Below are positions 20,881 through 30,725 of a DNA stretch of 64,000 nucleotides, in pieces. Below the pieces are notes generated by a model. That model had not been told where the DNA came from and did not search any database. It saw only the letters and a program-made list of their open reading frames with translations. The DNA is from Spirosoma telluris. Lineage in GTDB: Bacteria > Bacteroidota > Bacteroidia > Cytophagales > Spirosomataceae. The position numbers and the translations under genes are program-made. The DNA is taken from positions 62,001-126,000 of the forward strand of contig QLII01000001.1 of NCBI GenBank assembly GCA_003259005.1, written 5' to 3'. Numbering within the stretch: position 1 is the stretch's first letter; the number at the start of each line of letters is the position of its first letter.

Positions 20881-22050
20881 ATGAATAGGTACTCTGCAAG
20901 AGTTTTCTTGGTTTCTCCTGGTTCAGAGCCTGGAAAATTCTTAATAGGTGCTGCTTATTTTGCTATTGTACTTTCGATTGGCATGTTACTGGAAGATTAT
21001 TCGAAAAATGTTGTTTCAAAACGACTAGAAAAAACAGTTCAGTTTATTTTAGAAAAAATACCAATAATTCCTGATTTTAACGAAATACTTCCTGCTGATG
21101 ATGATATTAGGATAAATAATTTTCTGAAAATAAAGCGTGAAGGTGATGGCCTTTCCAGCTTCATCGAAAATATAAATTTAGATAAATCAAATTTCTATAA
21201 TTCTTTTATACTGGGAAATATATTTGGCAAAAAATGGGAAAAATATAAACTTCAGCCTACAATTGAAAAAACCATAGTTGTTATTTCGACAATACAAAAA
21301 AATAAAAATAGCATGAACTACAAAAAAGCAAAAGATTATTTTGAGCATAATAGAACAGATAGCGCGTATTATTTTAATCAATATGATAGTTTGAAAAATG
21401 TGGTAAATACAATCTACTATGGAGCAAAAAATTATGTGTTTCAAACAGATAATTACTTTCAAGAATTAAGTTCGATATCTATTAGGATGAATTTTTCAAG
21501 AGCAGTTACTTTTCAATTTTATATGATGTTTGTGTTAAGTTATATAACTTGGATGATTCAACTTTTTGCTTTTGGTATTAAATATGCGTACAATTCATTT
21601 TATTTAAAATCAGCCATAAGTTATGATTATCTAGGGAAAGCAATTTTAAAATCTATAGTCTTAATAGTCATTTTTTATGCAATAATGGCTTTAAGTACTA
21701 AGGCATACGTTTCAGAACAGACTAATTTTTTATTGAGGACGTATGGCTATTATATTACATTGACATCTGATAATCATCAATCTGAATCTACAATAGATAC
21801 AAAATCGACTAAATTTGTGCAGCCTGATAGCTTAAATAAGGATAAAGAAAAATCTAATATTTTAAAACCTAAAGATTTAAATAACGATAAAGAAAACCAT
21901 AAGAATTCAAGATTTAAAGATTCAAATAAGAATGATCAATCCCATAAATCTACTCAAACTAAACATTCAGATAAAACTGACAAATCTAATGGCAGTCGCA
22001 TTAAAAATACCAATCGTGTAAAATCTGATAAGTCTAATAAGCACTCTTAA
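20881..22050 (+). CDS. AT-rich cargo gene: membrane protein with Lys/Asp/Ser/Asn-rich tail
   Basis: A 389-residue protein. Hydrophobic segments lie near residues 20-38, 215-240 and 256-280. The last 90 residues are a low-complexity run of Asn, Lys, Asp and Ser (repeated KDLNNDKE-like units). The gene has much lower G+C than the surrounding tail genes, lies on the opposite strand, and splits the tail operon. It overlaps the end of the - strand gene at 22034 by 17 bases. A lysogenic-conversion gene is the likeliest reading; I do not recognise the family. Confidence 0.6.
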   Translation: MNRYSARVFLVSPGSEPGKFLIGAAYFAIVLSIGMLLEDYSKNVVSKRLEKTVQFILEKIPIIPDFNEILPADDDIRINNFLKIKREGDGLSSFIENINLDKSNFYNSFILGNIFGKKWEKYKLQPTIEKTIVVISTIQKNKNSMNYKKAKDYFEHNRTDSAYYFNQYDSLKNVVNTIYYGAKNYVFQTDNYFQELSSISIRMNFSRAVTFQFYMMFVLSYITWMIQLFAFGIKYAYNSFYLKSAISYDYLGKAILKSIVLIVIFYAIMALSTKAYVSEQTNFLLRTYGYYITLTSDNHQSESTIDTKSTKFVQPDSLNKDKEKSNILKPKDLNNDKENHKNSRFKDSNKNDQSHKSTQTKHSDKTDKSNGSRIKNTNRVKSDKSNKHS

Positions 22051-22597
22051 AATACTCCTTCATTCCCCTCAAAATAGGCTCAGGCATTGACTCTAGTAGC
22101 TTATAACTGGTTTCATAAATCAACTTGCCCCGAACGGGATTATAAAACGCATTCTTCGCACTCCCTCGCCTGGCTCCCAGGCGTAGCCGATTAACAGCAA
22201 TGCCCCAGGCAATCCGGTTGACCGCTCGGCTGTCGGTAATTGTGACTCTTCGCTTGGCATCTTTTATATAGCCAGGTATGTAGCCAAACTTATCCAGACC
22301 TACTTCCCGTACAAACTGTTCCAGTATGTCAATGGGTGGCATTTTGTTATACAACAGTTGTCGCATATCCTTAAAACGGCCATACCCCGCAAAGCCAATG
22401 CTAAACTCGGCATACATGTCCCGACCCACAACGACGGCCTGGTGGCGGAGCGAGTCGAGCAGTTCACCGGTCAATACATAATCTGCCTGACGCAGTTTGG
22501 CCTGCATCACCAGTAGGGCTTCCGCAACGACACCACCCACCACATCGGTAGCGATCCGTTCAAATTGTTCCTGAGTTAGTTGAACACTGTTCGCCAT
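22034..22597 (-). CDS. Phage structural protein of unknown function (tail region)
   Basis: A 187-residue protein whose start abuts the stop of the IS-interrupted tail gene (shared base at 22597). It has an N-terminal helical region (TQEQFERIATDVVGGVVAEAL) and a basic C-terminal half. The size and place just before the tape measure fit a neck, tail-completion or tail-assembly protein, but no diagnostic motif is visible. Confidence 0.5.
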   Translation of the reverse strand: MANSVQLTQEQFERIATDVVGGVVAEALLVMQAKLRQADYVLTGELLDSLRHQAVVVGRDMYAEFSIGFAGYGRFKDMRQLLYNKMPPIDILEQFVREVGLDKFGYIPGYIKDAKRRVTITDSRAVNRIAWGIAVNRLRLGARRGSAKNAFYNPVRGKLIYETSYKLLESMPEPILRGMKEYFKSAY

Positions 22598-24280
22598 TAT
22601 AGATCGGTGAGTTGAACGTAAATCTTATCTCCACTCACGAGCGTTATATAACCCGTCGAGCCATCGGCTAGTAAGGTAAAAAGGGCATGATACTGGTAGC
22701 CATCTTGGTTATAGACCGTGATGTTCTCACGAAAGAGAACTCCATTTTTATAGACACGTAAGCGAGCTGACGCACCCGGTGTACCATAAGTGAATATACG
22801 CCACTGATACCCACTAAAACTCGTGGTCGGGAAATCCAGATCATTGCTGCCGGTGGCATAAATGAAACTACCACCACGGCCTTGCATCGTCCAGGCATTA
22901 CCCATATAAGGCGCATCGGCTGTTTCAATGCTAATACGCGCGGGTACATTGCTCCGATAGTGCCACCGGTCAGCGGGTACGGCATAACTATAACCAGCCG
23001 GATTCGCCAGGCAGGAACCATACTGGTTCGCATATGCCTGGGTGTCCATCACAAGAAGTGCATGATCGATCAGGCTTTGAAGCTGATCGGCGGTTTCGCC
23101 ACCGAAGGTACCGGCAGGGATGCTGAGCGTGGCCACCGTGGGTTCCATGCCATCCCCACAGTTGTTGCGTTTATAGGTACTGGGCTTTTCGATGAGTGTA
23201 TTCACAAACGGCGTTGTGGCACAGGCTCCTGATAAGGTAGGTGCCGTGTAGCCTTCGGTACCTGGAGCATTTGCTTTACTACGACGTGGTTTGACTAAAC
23301 TCGAATCATCCTGATAGCGTAGCTCCAGCGTGGCCGCTCCCAGATAGCCGGTACGCAGGCCATTCTCATTAATCAGACAAAACGTATTAGCGGGTACCCA
23401 CATGGTGGGCCGGGCCGCTGCCGTGGGTGCGGTTGGCAAGGCACTGTAGCCGATTTCGTTTTTGGCAAACTGAAATGAGAAGGTTCGCCCGGCCAGGTCT
23501 TCATCGTCGGTGCGTAAGGCCAATGCTGTTTCGCTGGGAACCAATGCGACAAAGCCTTCCTGACAGACTAGGTAGATTTCTTCACTAATGGCCAGCTCCG
23601 TCAGGTAATCCAATGCGTCGCCATCCAGTAGTCCGGTGTTCACGGTCAATACCTTCTCACCCCGTCGATCTCGGCTAAACAACTCTGCGGATGTGGGTAG
23701 GTAGTCAGGAGCCAGCGCCCGTTGGGCAGCCGTACCCTTAACCGTTATGGCTCGACCTGTTTGGCCCGTACACCGTAGCGTATCGTAGCCCCCCAGCGAA
23801 TTGGCAAACAGCAAAAACAGGGTATTCGGCTCATATTCCCGATTTACATTGTACGTTCGGACTTCGCTGAGCCGTTGAGCCGATTCGTTGCTTAGCCAAA
23901 CTTGGTATGACAAAACTTGCTTACCCGTTGCCGTTTCGCGCGCAGGTAGACCGAGGGCTGTAAAGCCAACCGGGATGCTATACACCGAGTACTGCGATAC
24001 GGCCGTAATTTTTTGCGGGGTCAAGGTCTCCACTGTCCCATCAGAATAGGCCAAATCAACGCGTAACCACAGTTCAGAGGGCTTTGGGGCGAAATTGACC
24101 AGGTAGTATAAAAATTCTGGCTGTGCGGTTTCGACCCATTTTTCAGTTGGTTGCCAGGTCAAAAACTGCCGGGAATCAGCTAAATACTTCGTAAAGAAGT
24201 GATCCCGCCAACCCGCAAATTCATCGACCGCTAAGGCTCCCTTCAGGGCGTATTCGAGGGGTAGCGTTTTGTTGGTACTA

Positions 24281-25469
24281 GTGTTTTAACTCTCAATCGT
24301 TGACGGGTAAAGCCGTTTTAGTTTAATTCGGGCATCCTCCGCTGTAAACTGCCAGTCTACTTTGGCCAATTTATCATTTCGTTGGCTTACCCAAGCCTGT
24401 ACTTGCTGATCGAACTCGGCCTGGCTGGCTACCCGATGCGTTAAGCCTTGGCGGGTTAGGATGCTTAATTCAATTTCAGCTACGTTCAGCCAGGAGCCAT
24501 GCTTAGGTGTATAGACAAAGTCAATCTTTTGCAGGATAGTGCGCGCCCGTTTTGGCTCAAATACCTCATACAAGGCTGCTTTTCGGTGAGCCGATAAGTT
24601 GTCCTGTACCAAGGTGATCCGGTCCGCATCCGTATACCATTCTTCCACAATACGGCCCACTACCTTCGCCCATTCGATGCTGTTATGACTCTGGGTGACC
24701 ACCACCTGCCGCTGCCCAGCCAAGGGCTGAGCGACCATAAAGATCTCCACGACACCCTCTCGTTTGTACTCATAATCAACATGGTCAACGCCGTTTTTAT
24801 CTGTGAAACCCAGATGGGTCTCGCTAACTAATTGCCGACGGGCTTCGTCCAGGCATACAATTGGCCGTTTCTGGTCAAATGGACGCTGGTATACATCCAG
24901 TACCTCTTCCATCTGGCAGACAAATTCGGCAGAGGCTTCGGGGATTACCCACGACTTGACCCGCCAGGGCTTAAGCTTGTTTTTTTCAGCATCTTGCGCA
25001 CCGTCTCTCGACCAATTGTTTCGACATAGTTCAATTCGATCATTTTCTGGGCTAATAAACGTACTGTCCAGTGTGCATATCCAGCCGGTGGATTACTACA
25101 CCGTAGCGCAATCAGATGAGCCTCTACTCCGCCATCAAAAACGACATCTTTATACTTTTCGCGCTTTTTACCATTGAGGGCAAACTCGAAACCATCTTCT
25201 ACAAAGCGCTCCCGTAGGCGTTCAATGCTACGAATACTAACCTGATAGGTGCTTTTAATGTGTTGATCTTTCAGCCAGTCAGGTTGGTTCTCATCGGCAG
25301 CCAACAAGACATAAGCTCGTTTAACGGCCTGACTCTTGGCATTGCGTTTGGCAATGATAGCCTGTAAGTGCTGGCGTTCTTGATCGGTCAAGGTGACATG
25401 GTACTTTTTCATAGAGGGCGTACAAGGTTTACCTCAAAAATACCCGTCAGACACAAAAAGTCAAAACAC
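24281..25469 (-). mobile_element. IS630-family insertion sequence, 1,189 bp
   Basis: Inverted ends start GTGTTTTAACT on the left and, read from the right, GTGTTTTGACT. TA dinucleotides flank it at 24279-24280 and 25470-25471, the target choice of IS630/Tc1-type elements. It carries one transposase on the - strand and lies in a phage tail gene in the same orientation. Confidence 0.88.
24286..25412 (-). CDS. IS630-family transposase (two frames)
   Basis: The first frame (25412-24945, 155 residues) is the helix-turn-helix half, and the second (to 24286) is the DDE catalytic half with IVCLDE, LVQDNLSAH and GSWLNVAEIEL. They join at a run of seven A (T7 on the + strand at 24980-24986); the -1 frame continues KKNKLKPWRVKSWVIPEA. 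IS630 elements often use -1 ribosomal frameshifting. Here the in-frame context is G AAA AAA AC, which lets only one codon re-pair perfectly, so a base missing from the A run is an equally good explanation. Confidence 0.85.
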
Positions 25470-25847
25470 TAGGTACTAAAACACCGGCATTTTCAACCCA
25501 AACCTGAACCAGATAGGGCGTAATCTGGTCGCTACAGCTCACGATTTTGGCTTGGTCAGGCCTAGGGGCATTCCGAAACAGAAAATCATCGAGGAATACC
25601 GACACATCGAATTGCGCTCCGGGGTAGATATCCGCCCCTAATTCGGTGCGTTTGGGCAGTTCCCGGCCTGGCAGGGTAATCAATTCAGTATACTCGCCAG
25701 AGCCGGGCGACTTCGGCTTTTTCAAACACAGGTAATAAATCAGATCGGCCCGCGCGGTGATGCTATCCGAAACCGCATCGATGGTGTAAGCCACGGCATT
25801 GCGCGATAAACGCAGGGATAAAAACGAAAGTAGTGTTAGTGCGTCCA

Positions 25848-26339
25848 TTAGGCAGGAAAGAGTAAATGAGTAGCGGGTACGGTCACGTCCAGATCAACGT
25901 AATGGCCTTCCAGGTTCACGTTGGCCAGCATGCCAATGGGAAAAATGCGGTCTACCGGCTCAATAACCAGATCATACATATCGCTCTGGTCTTCGACAGA
26001 CTGAATGGCAGCATCAGCAGCCAGATCAAGGCGACCTAACAGGTCCATGATGAGCTTTAGCGTCAGGTTTCTGGCTTCGAGACCAGCGCGCGCACTCACA
26101 TTGGCGGGTTTGGTCGCAATGGTGAGCGAACATTGAAACGTGATCAGGTCGTTTTTTCGCATCGCTTCGGCCACCTGCAGGAAAGCGGTGGTACCCTGAT
26201 AGTCGTTGGTATAATACCCTGATATTTCATCGACGGCTTTTTCGCCATTACTAAGGGGTAGATAATAGTCAATGCCTGGCATGGCTTCGACCACCGAACG
26301 GATGAAATCATCCAGGCTCAACAGATCAGTAATTTTCAT
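25848..26339 (-). CDS. Phage structural protein of unknown function
   Basis: Starting at the ATG at 26339 (MKITDLLSLDDFI) gives 163 residues. The start overlaps the end of the upstream gene by 14 bases, a coupling seen throughout this operon. The protein has mixed alpha/beta character and ends exactly where the next gene starts. By position it could be a head-tail joining or tail terminator protein; this rests on gene order only. Confidence 0.55.
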   Translation of the reverse strand: MKITDLLSLDDFIRSVVEAMPGIDYYLPLSNGEKAVDEISGYYTNDYQGTTAFLQVAEAMRKNDLITFQCSLTIATKPANVSARAGLEARNLTLKLIMDLLGRLDLAADAAIQSVEDQSDMYDLVIEPVDRIFPIGMLANVNLEGHYVDLDVTVPATHLLFPA

Positions 26340-27177
26340 TCGGGGTAGGGGTTTTATCGGTGCGCTCCTGCTGGTCCAGCAGATCATCGAGTAGGGTGGC
26401 AAACAATAAGTGAGCAGGAGTTTTGCAGACTTTATCAAAATCCCCGAAATGGCCTTCTTTGGCTACATTTTTCAATAGCATGATCCAGCCACGGCCATCG
26501 CCATAACGCGGTTCCCGGCTCCCTCCAAACAATTCGCCATACTGTTCCAGAAACTCATGATTCGTTCGTTCGAAGTAATCCAGGATAATTAGCTTGGTTT
26601 GGATATCCAGCGTGGCCAGGGCTTTAGCCCGCTCAGCCATGCGCTGCTCGTTGAATTCTTCGCGCACGTCACCATTCCAGTCGAGCGATTTTTGGAACTT
26701 CCGCCAGTCGGTGCGACGTGGACGGCACAGGATGGCAATCAGCCGGTCGAGTGCTTCCGGCGTGGGTTCGTCGGGGTGGGCGAATTCAACAAAGGCCATA
26801 TTCGCAAAAGCGATATCGACGGCGGTCGAGTCTGTGAAATTTGCTGCCGGCAGATGGTAATTTACGCCCTGGTGTACGAACGTATCAAGGGGTGGTTTGC
26901 CTTCGGGTTTACTGGTAAACAGCCAGGCACATTGCTGGCGAAGTTGGCCCCACTGCCAGGGGGTTAATACTAGATTTTTCCACACTTTGGGGCTCATACC
27001 CAGCCACACCCGGCAGGCCGCGGCTTCGTTTTCGATGGTTTCAAATGACCCCGCTCCGGCGCTCCGGTTTGATTCCAACCGTGGGCACATGATCAACTGC
27101 TTATACTGTTCAGGGGTTAGCTCTGCCCAGGATTCAGCGACCTGGTAGGTTTTTGTGCCAAATTCAATTGTTTTCAT
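26326..27177 (-). CDS. Hypothetical phage protein
   Basis: A 283-residue soluble protein rich in Trp (for example TPWQWGQLRQQCAWLF), with a helical C-terminal half. It lies between a holin-sized gene and minor structural genes and overlaps both, so it belongs to the late operon. No family recognised. Confidence 0.55.
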   Translation of the reverse strand: MKTIEFGTKTYQVAESWAELTPEQYKQLIMCPRLESNRSAGAGSFETIENEAAACRVWLGMSPKVWKNLVLTPWQWGQLRQQCAWLFTSKPEGKPPLDTFVHQGVNYHLPAANFTDSTAVDIAFANMAFVEFAHPDEPTPEALDRLIAILCRPRRTDWRKFQKSLDWNGDVREEFNEQRMAERAKALATLDIQTKLIILDYFERTNHEFLEQYGELFGGSREPRYGDGRGWIMLLKNVAKEGHFGDFDKVCKTPAHLLFATLLDDLLDQQERTDKTPTPNENY

Positions 27178-27382
27178 TGTTACGGCTCTCTCCTGAGCGG
27201 GTTTTGTCCAGTCCTAATTCTTTCCGCATTTCATCCCGGTTTTCAAGCCTATGCACCCGACGATCGACGTCGTCAATCTTCTCCAGCTTTTTTTGGATAT
27301 ACTGCCAGAAAAAAGCGACCAGGCCGAACGAAACAGCCTGGCCACCCAGTGTAGTAATAATGTTTGTGAGCGTCTGCGACAT
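27164..27382 (-). CDS. Small holin-like membrane protein
   Basis: A 72-residue protein with one hydrophobic segment (GGQAVSFGLVAFFWQYI, residues about 13-29) followed by a charged helix (KKLEKIDDVDRRVHRLENRDE). That layout matches small single-span phage holins of the BhlA/UviB kind. Its start touches the stop of the glucosaminidase frame, so it ends a lysis cassette. Function is inferred from size, topology and neighbours. Confidence 0.55.
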   Translation of the reverse strand: MSQTLTNIITTLGGQAVSFGLVAFFWQYIQKKLEKIDDVDRRVHRLENRDEMRKELGLDKTRSGESRNNENN

Positions 27383-28395
27383 TAGGCCAATGCTTTGAGC
27401 GTTTGTATGGCCAAAGCTAATTTGCCCTGGTAGGTGGGGTTAGGACAAAACCGGCGATAGATATGCCGCAAATAATCGGATCGTGTGACCAGGCTGTATT
27501 TAGCAATGACCTGTTGTTCGTAAGCCCTATAATCCGCCATTGATGCGGATTCACTTTTGTACCTACAGTAACCCGATCTGGACAGACTCGAATAGTAACC
27601 CCGTCCGTTTTTCTTCATCCCAAACAAGTTATGACCCGGTGAAGCTATCCACCAATAACCCGTTTCAACGGCTGAAATGGCAAACGCAATGTCGGGATAG
27701 GTGTAGCCCTGATCCTGAATTAGAAGCCAATACCCCTGAACTTTAGTACCAGGTACGTGGCCAGTCCGATTCGCCAGCCCCAGTTTTCCAATTTGGCTGC
27801 GCGCTTTTGCTTCCGGTAAAGGTCGGCCTGGGCCTGCGCCGTTAACGATTCGTTGGATTTGCCCTGTTGCCGGTTGTTGAGCTGGGTAATCGTTTTGTTC
27901 TGGGCAGCAATGGCCCGGCTCTGCTCGGAAAGCAAACTGTCCTTTGCTTTCACCACGTCGAGCAGCATCAGCAGATCGGCTTTGTCCTTCAGCACCTGAC
28001 GAGCGCCTGCTTCGGTTAGTCGAATCGGTTTGGGGTCGATTGCCAGAACCGGCCCCACTCGTTTGCTGCTGTCGCCCAAAGCGATTATTATACAGGCGGT
28101 CGATTTCAGACTGGAGAGCAGGGCCAGACAGAGAATCAATATGCCGGTGACGTGCCTGGCGTTTTTTATCCAACGCGCGCAGGCGGGACTCATGAGCTTG
28201 TTGCTGTTCATATAAGCGAAGATTGAGTTTACCCTGGCCTTCCAGGAACTTGTAATAGGTGGTCGAATCCAGGCTCCAGCCCTGAGGGGGATGGCTTTGC
28301 TTCCAGATCAGCAGGCCACCCAGTAGTCCGATCAGGATCTGAGCGACAATGGCCACACCGAAGAGCCAGACAGGTAAGGTTAGATTTTGCTTCAT
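27382..28395 (-). CDS. Lysis region: spanin-like membrane protein plus glucosaminidase-like domain (frames disturbed)
   Basis: One frame is open from 28395 to 27382. Its N-terminus is a transmembrane segment (WLFGVAIVAQILIGLLGG) followed by a coil, as in phage i-spanins. Its C-terminus (YTYPDIAFAISAVETGYW, HNLFGMKK) is a glucosaminidase-type domain that cuts peptidoglycan. The middle of this frame looks non-coding. The better middle is in the 28211-27720 frame (coil, then WGWRIGLATYLVLKF) and rejoins the glucosaminidase frame with one base added at CCCC 27733-27736 (KFRGYWLLIQDQGY). The upstream switch near 28053-28077 would need two missing bases, or there are truly two overlapping genes. 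Confidence 0.6.
   Translation of the reverse strand: MKQNLTLPVWLFGVAIVAQILIGLLGGLLIWKQSHPPQGWSLDSTTYYKFLEGQGKLNLRLYEQQQAHESRLRALDKKRQARHRHIDSLSGPALQSEIDRLYNNRFGRQQQTSGAGSGNRPQTDSTNRSRRSSGAEGQSRSADAARRGESKGQFAFRAEPGHCCPEQNDYPAQQPATGQIQRIVNGAGPGRPLPEAKARSQIGKLGLANRTGHVPGTKVQGYWLLIQDQGYTYPDIAFAISAVETGYWWIASPGHNLFGMKKNGRGYYSSLSRSGYCRYKSESASMADYRAYEQQVIAKYSLVTRSDYLRHIYRRFCPNPTYQGKLALAIQTLKALA
27720..28211 (-). CDS. Overlapping frame: possible lipoprotein (o-spanin-like) or the true middle of the lysis gene
   Basis: This 163-codon frame is nested out of phase in the 28395 frame. From residue 16 it reads KNARHVTGILILCLALLSSLKSTAC in two parts: a charged start, a hydrophobic core and a Cys preceded by STA, which resembles a lipoprotein signal. 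Coiled-coil sequence and a short hydrophobic end follow. Nested lipoprotein genes are known for Rz/Rz1 spanins. Equally, the stretch downstream of about 28060 may be the authentic continuation of the upstream membrane protein after base-call errors. Confidence 0.4.
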   Translation of the reverse strand: MNSNKLMSPACARWIKNARHVTGILILCLALLSSLKSTACIIIALGDSSKRVGPVLAIDPKPIRLTEAGARQVLKDKADLLMLLDVVKAKDSLLSEQSRAIAAQNKTITQLNNRQQGKSNESLTAQAQADLYRKQKRAAKLENWGWRIGLATYLVLKFRGIGF

Positions 28396-28882
28396 GATTC
28401 GGGAATAAACCGCACGACGTAGCGCACATAATTTTTGGGTCTTGGAATGTTGACATACACGCCCTGCACATTATTGCCCGCAGTGGTATTGCCACCGGTC
28501 GCGTAAAAAATGCGGATGCGCGGATCGAGTGGCCAGTTACTGACGAATTCGACGTGACTCCAGATTCGATACGTCACCACATCGCCCGCGATCGCGCTGG
28601 TACTGGGTGGCAGCTGGAGCTTTTTCATGGCGTTGAAGCTGGCAACCGCTGCCAGATTTGACCCTTCGGCGTAGAAATACCACACGTTTTGAGTACCCAC
28701 CCCACGAAAGCACCACACCAGGGTTTTGCACCGGCGCCGACCCGCTCGGGATGCGGCCAACCGATTGATTTGAAGTAGACATCGATTTGTGGATGATCAT
28801 TCCGGTTCGATTTCTCCTTCACATAGACCTGCGAAGCCGCCGTTTCGAGTAAACAGAGCCGCTTTCGATTCAGAGAATCTAC
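28392..28882 (-). CDS. Endolysin-like cysteine amidase/peptidase (frame broken once, start unclear)
   Basis: The frame containing GAGAKPWCGAFVGWVLKTCGISTPKG breaks at CCC 28662-28664. One added base continues it as GSNLAAVASFNAMKKLQLPP, then AGDVVTYRIWSHVEFVSNW and RFIPES, about 164 residues in all. The WCGAF block with a later His in SHVEF is the Cys/His pattern of NlpC/P60- and CHAP-like phage lysins. No ATG, GTG or TTG is visible close to the end of the previous gene, so the start is uncertain. Its stop overlaps the next ATG (28395) in ATGA fashion. Confidence 0.65.
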
Positions 28883-29694
28883 GCGTACAGAGCCTGGTAA
28901 AAGCTGGCAAACAGCTGCATGAACATAAAAAACAGGCCAAATAAACAGGCTAAGACTACCCAGGCGGGCGCTTCGTTGAGTAAGGAGTCCAGCGAACGCT
29001 CGGAGTCGATTCGATTGTGCCATATACGATAGAATTGAGGGAATGCAACACGGATAAAAAAGACCGCCACCAGGAATGTCAGGAAGGTGAGCGTGAAGGA
29101 CAGCAGCGCACGAATGGGTGCATTCTTCATCATACTCTGCCCGATGGCATTCATGGGGTCGGCTTCGAGAGGAGCCCCGAATAAATACGTCATGCCCACA
29201 AAGCCGATGAACAACCCGATAATGATCCAAATCGCCTTATTGGTCGAAATCATCAGCAGTGGTTTTTTCTCGGAATCAGAGACCGGCAAGGACTCATTCA
29301 GGTTCAGCTCAGCGCCTAATCGAGTGGCTTCCAACTCGGCATTTTTTGCCTTCCTTAGAAAATCTTTCGCTCGCTCAGGATCACTGGTAGTACGGGCGAT
29401 TTCCCGCCAATCAGCAGCATCCTCCAGCAAGCCGGCGCGGGTCTCCAGCTTTTCTTTCCGAACAGCATCCGCGACCTGCTGGGCTTTAGCCAATAACTGC
29501 TGTTTACGCTCTTGCAGGCCCTGCTCAACGGCGTCGAGTTCGGCTTGTTCGGCAGAAAGTTCCTGAACTAGATTATCAGCCGCTTCGGCGTACCGATCGC
29601 TGATCTGTGGTGCATCCGGCTTTTGCACCTTAAATGTGTTCCGGGGATTGTCTTGACGGGCTACCATCGGCTTGTTTTTATCGTCAGTTTTCAT
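28879..29694 (-). CDS. Coiled-coil membrane protein of the late operon
   Basis: A 271-residue protein. Residues 30-125 form a Glu/Ala/Leu-rich coiled coil. Three hydrophobic segments follow (about 150-170, 192-217 and 245-268), the last ending at the C-terminus. It lies between the DUF6712-like gene and the endolysin. It could help lysis or act in infection, but no family is recognised. Confidence 0.55.
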   Translation of the reverse strand: MKTDDKNKPMVARQDNPRNTFKVQKPDAPQISDRYAEAADNLVQELSAEQAELDAVEQGLQERKQQLLAKAQQVADAVRKEKLETRAGLLEDAADWREIARTTSDPERAKDFLRKAKNAELEATRLGAELNLNESLPVSDSEKKPLLMISTNKAIWIIIGLFIGFVGMTYLFGAPLEADPMNAIGQSMMKNAPIRALLSFTLTFLTFLVAVFFIRVAFPQFYRIWHNRIDSERSLDSLLNEAPAWVVLACLFGLFFMFMQLFASFYQALYA

Positions 29695-29723
29695 AAAAAT
29701 TCATCGAATCGCCGAACCGGGGA

Positions 29724-30725
29724 TTAACGCATGCGGAAAATGCCTTTGTAGGTCGAATTGTCGGGGAATTCGTTGGGGCCCGCAGCCTGGTAGCGGTCGC
29801 TGTTTTTATACAGCGGATATTGGTCGGCGTAGCTGGTCAGATAGCTCTTCAGTGCATTCAAACTAGCAGCCGCTTCGGTGTCGGCCTTGCTCTGGGCATC
29901 CTGCAATAGCTTGGCATCGACGGCCTTTTGGTTGTAAATCCCATCAAAATCAGACAGGATGCGCAAACCACCACCCGACGTTTGCACCACATTGAGGTAA
30001 TACAGCGCGCGGGCATAGGCACAGGTGGCCGTCGCTTTACTGACGGCTTCCATCAATCGGATATCCACCGGCTGCAAGGCAGTGGTCTGGATTCGCTTGG
30101 CTTTCAAATCATCGAACTGCGCCGAACCAATCAGGGGCTTAATCTGCTGGTTTTCGGTCATGTGCAGATAGGGAATCAGCGACAAAAACAGCCGGTAACT
30201 GCCAGCAGCCTGCGGCAAATTGTCCGTCAGCTCCGAACCCGAATAAATAAACAGGGCATTGGCACGCTTGAAGGCATCCGAAGCCGTCCAGGTTGGGTAG
30301 TTGGCCTTGGTTCGTTGCAGGAAGAGCAAGGCCGTTTCCAGTGCAGTAGCCGCATTTTCGGCACTTTCCCGCTGCCGTTTGTCCAGAACTCCGATGCGCA
30401 CCGGCTGCGTTTTATCGGTGGATTGCTCCTGCAAGCCATTGTCGCCATCATTGCCCAAACTAAAGGGCAAATATTTAGTGTAGGTATAGAAGGCCAGCGC
30501 CCGTTGGAGCTTAGTGAGCAGCAACCGGTTGTTGGGCGTTAGTGCATTGGGCGCACTGCTGTTATACTGGGTGTCGAGTTCATTGAGCATCTCGTCCCCA
30601 ATGGTCGGGCGGATAAACTCGTCTTCGGCCAGTTGAATAAACGGCTGAATAAAGGCGAGTGTCGTGGCTTGATTAATGGCCCGACCCAGAAATAATTTTA
30701 GATCGTCAATCGATTTGATAATCAT
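29724..30725 (-). CDS. DUF6712-like phage head-region protein
   Basis: A 333-residue, mostly helical protein starting MIIKSIDDLKLFLG, directly after the portal gene (4-base overlap). The N-terminal pattern, the LAEDEFIRPTIGDEMLNEL segment and the place next to portal match what I recall of the DUF6712 family of Bacteroidota phages. Possibly a head-tail connector; the family call is from memory. Confidence 0.6.
   Translation of the reverse strand: MIIKSIDDLKLFLGRAINQATTLAFIQPFIQLAEDEFIRPTIGDEMLNELDTQYNSSAPNALTPNNRLLLTKLQRALAFYTYTKYLPFSLGNDGDNGLQEQSTDKTQPVRIGVLDKRQRESAENAATALETALLFLQRTKANYPTWTASDAFKRANALFIYSGSELTDNLPQAAGSYRLFLSLIPYLHMTENQQIKPLIGSAQFDDLKAKRIQTTALQPVDIRLMEAVSKATATCAYARALYYLNVVQTSGGGLRILSDFDGIYNQKAVDAKLLQDAQSKADTEAAASLNALKSYLTSYADQYPLYKNSDRYQAAGPNEFPDNSTYKGIFRMR

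Larger units (their letters stand above)
22597..25848 (-). pseudogene. Phage tail/structural gene interrupted by an IS630 element
   Basis: The coding parts are 25848-25472 and 24280-22597. Removing the insertion together with one copy of the TA target gives an uninterrupted 2,061-base frame (686 residues) whose junction reads VLVPSTNKTLPLEYALKGA. With the IS in place the first part ends after about 133 codons and the second has no start of its own except MTWQPTEKW at 24162. The protein is beta-rich with repeated 'Y-x-V' segments and no enzyme motif I recognise. It lies between minor tail genes, so the insertion probably disables virion assembly. Confidence 0.8.

Noticed and set aside
27540..28215. 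+ strand frames across the lysis region
   Set aside because: They are mirror frames of the - strand lysis genes, with no family resemblance and no start signals.
29087..29566. 159-codon + strand frame
   Set aside because: Antisense shadow of the coiled-coil membrane protein at 28879-29694.
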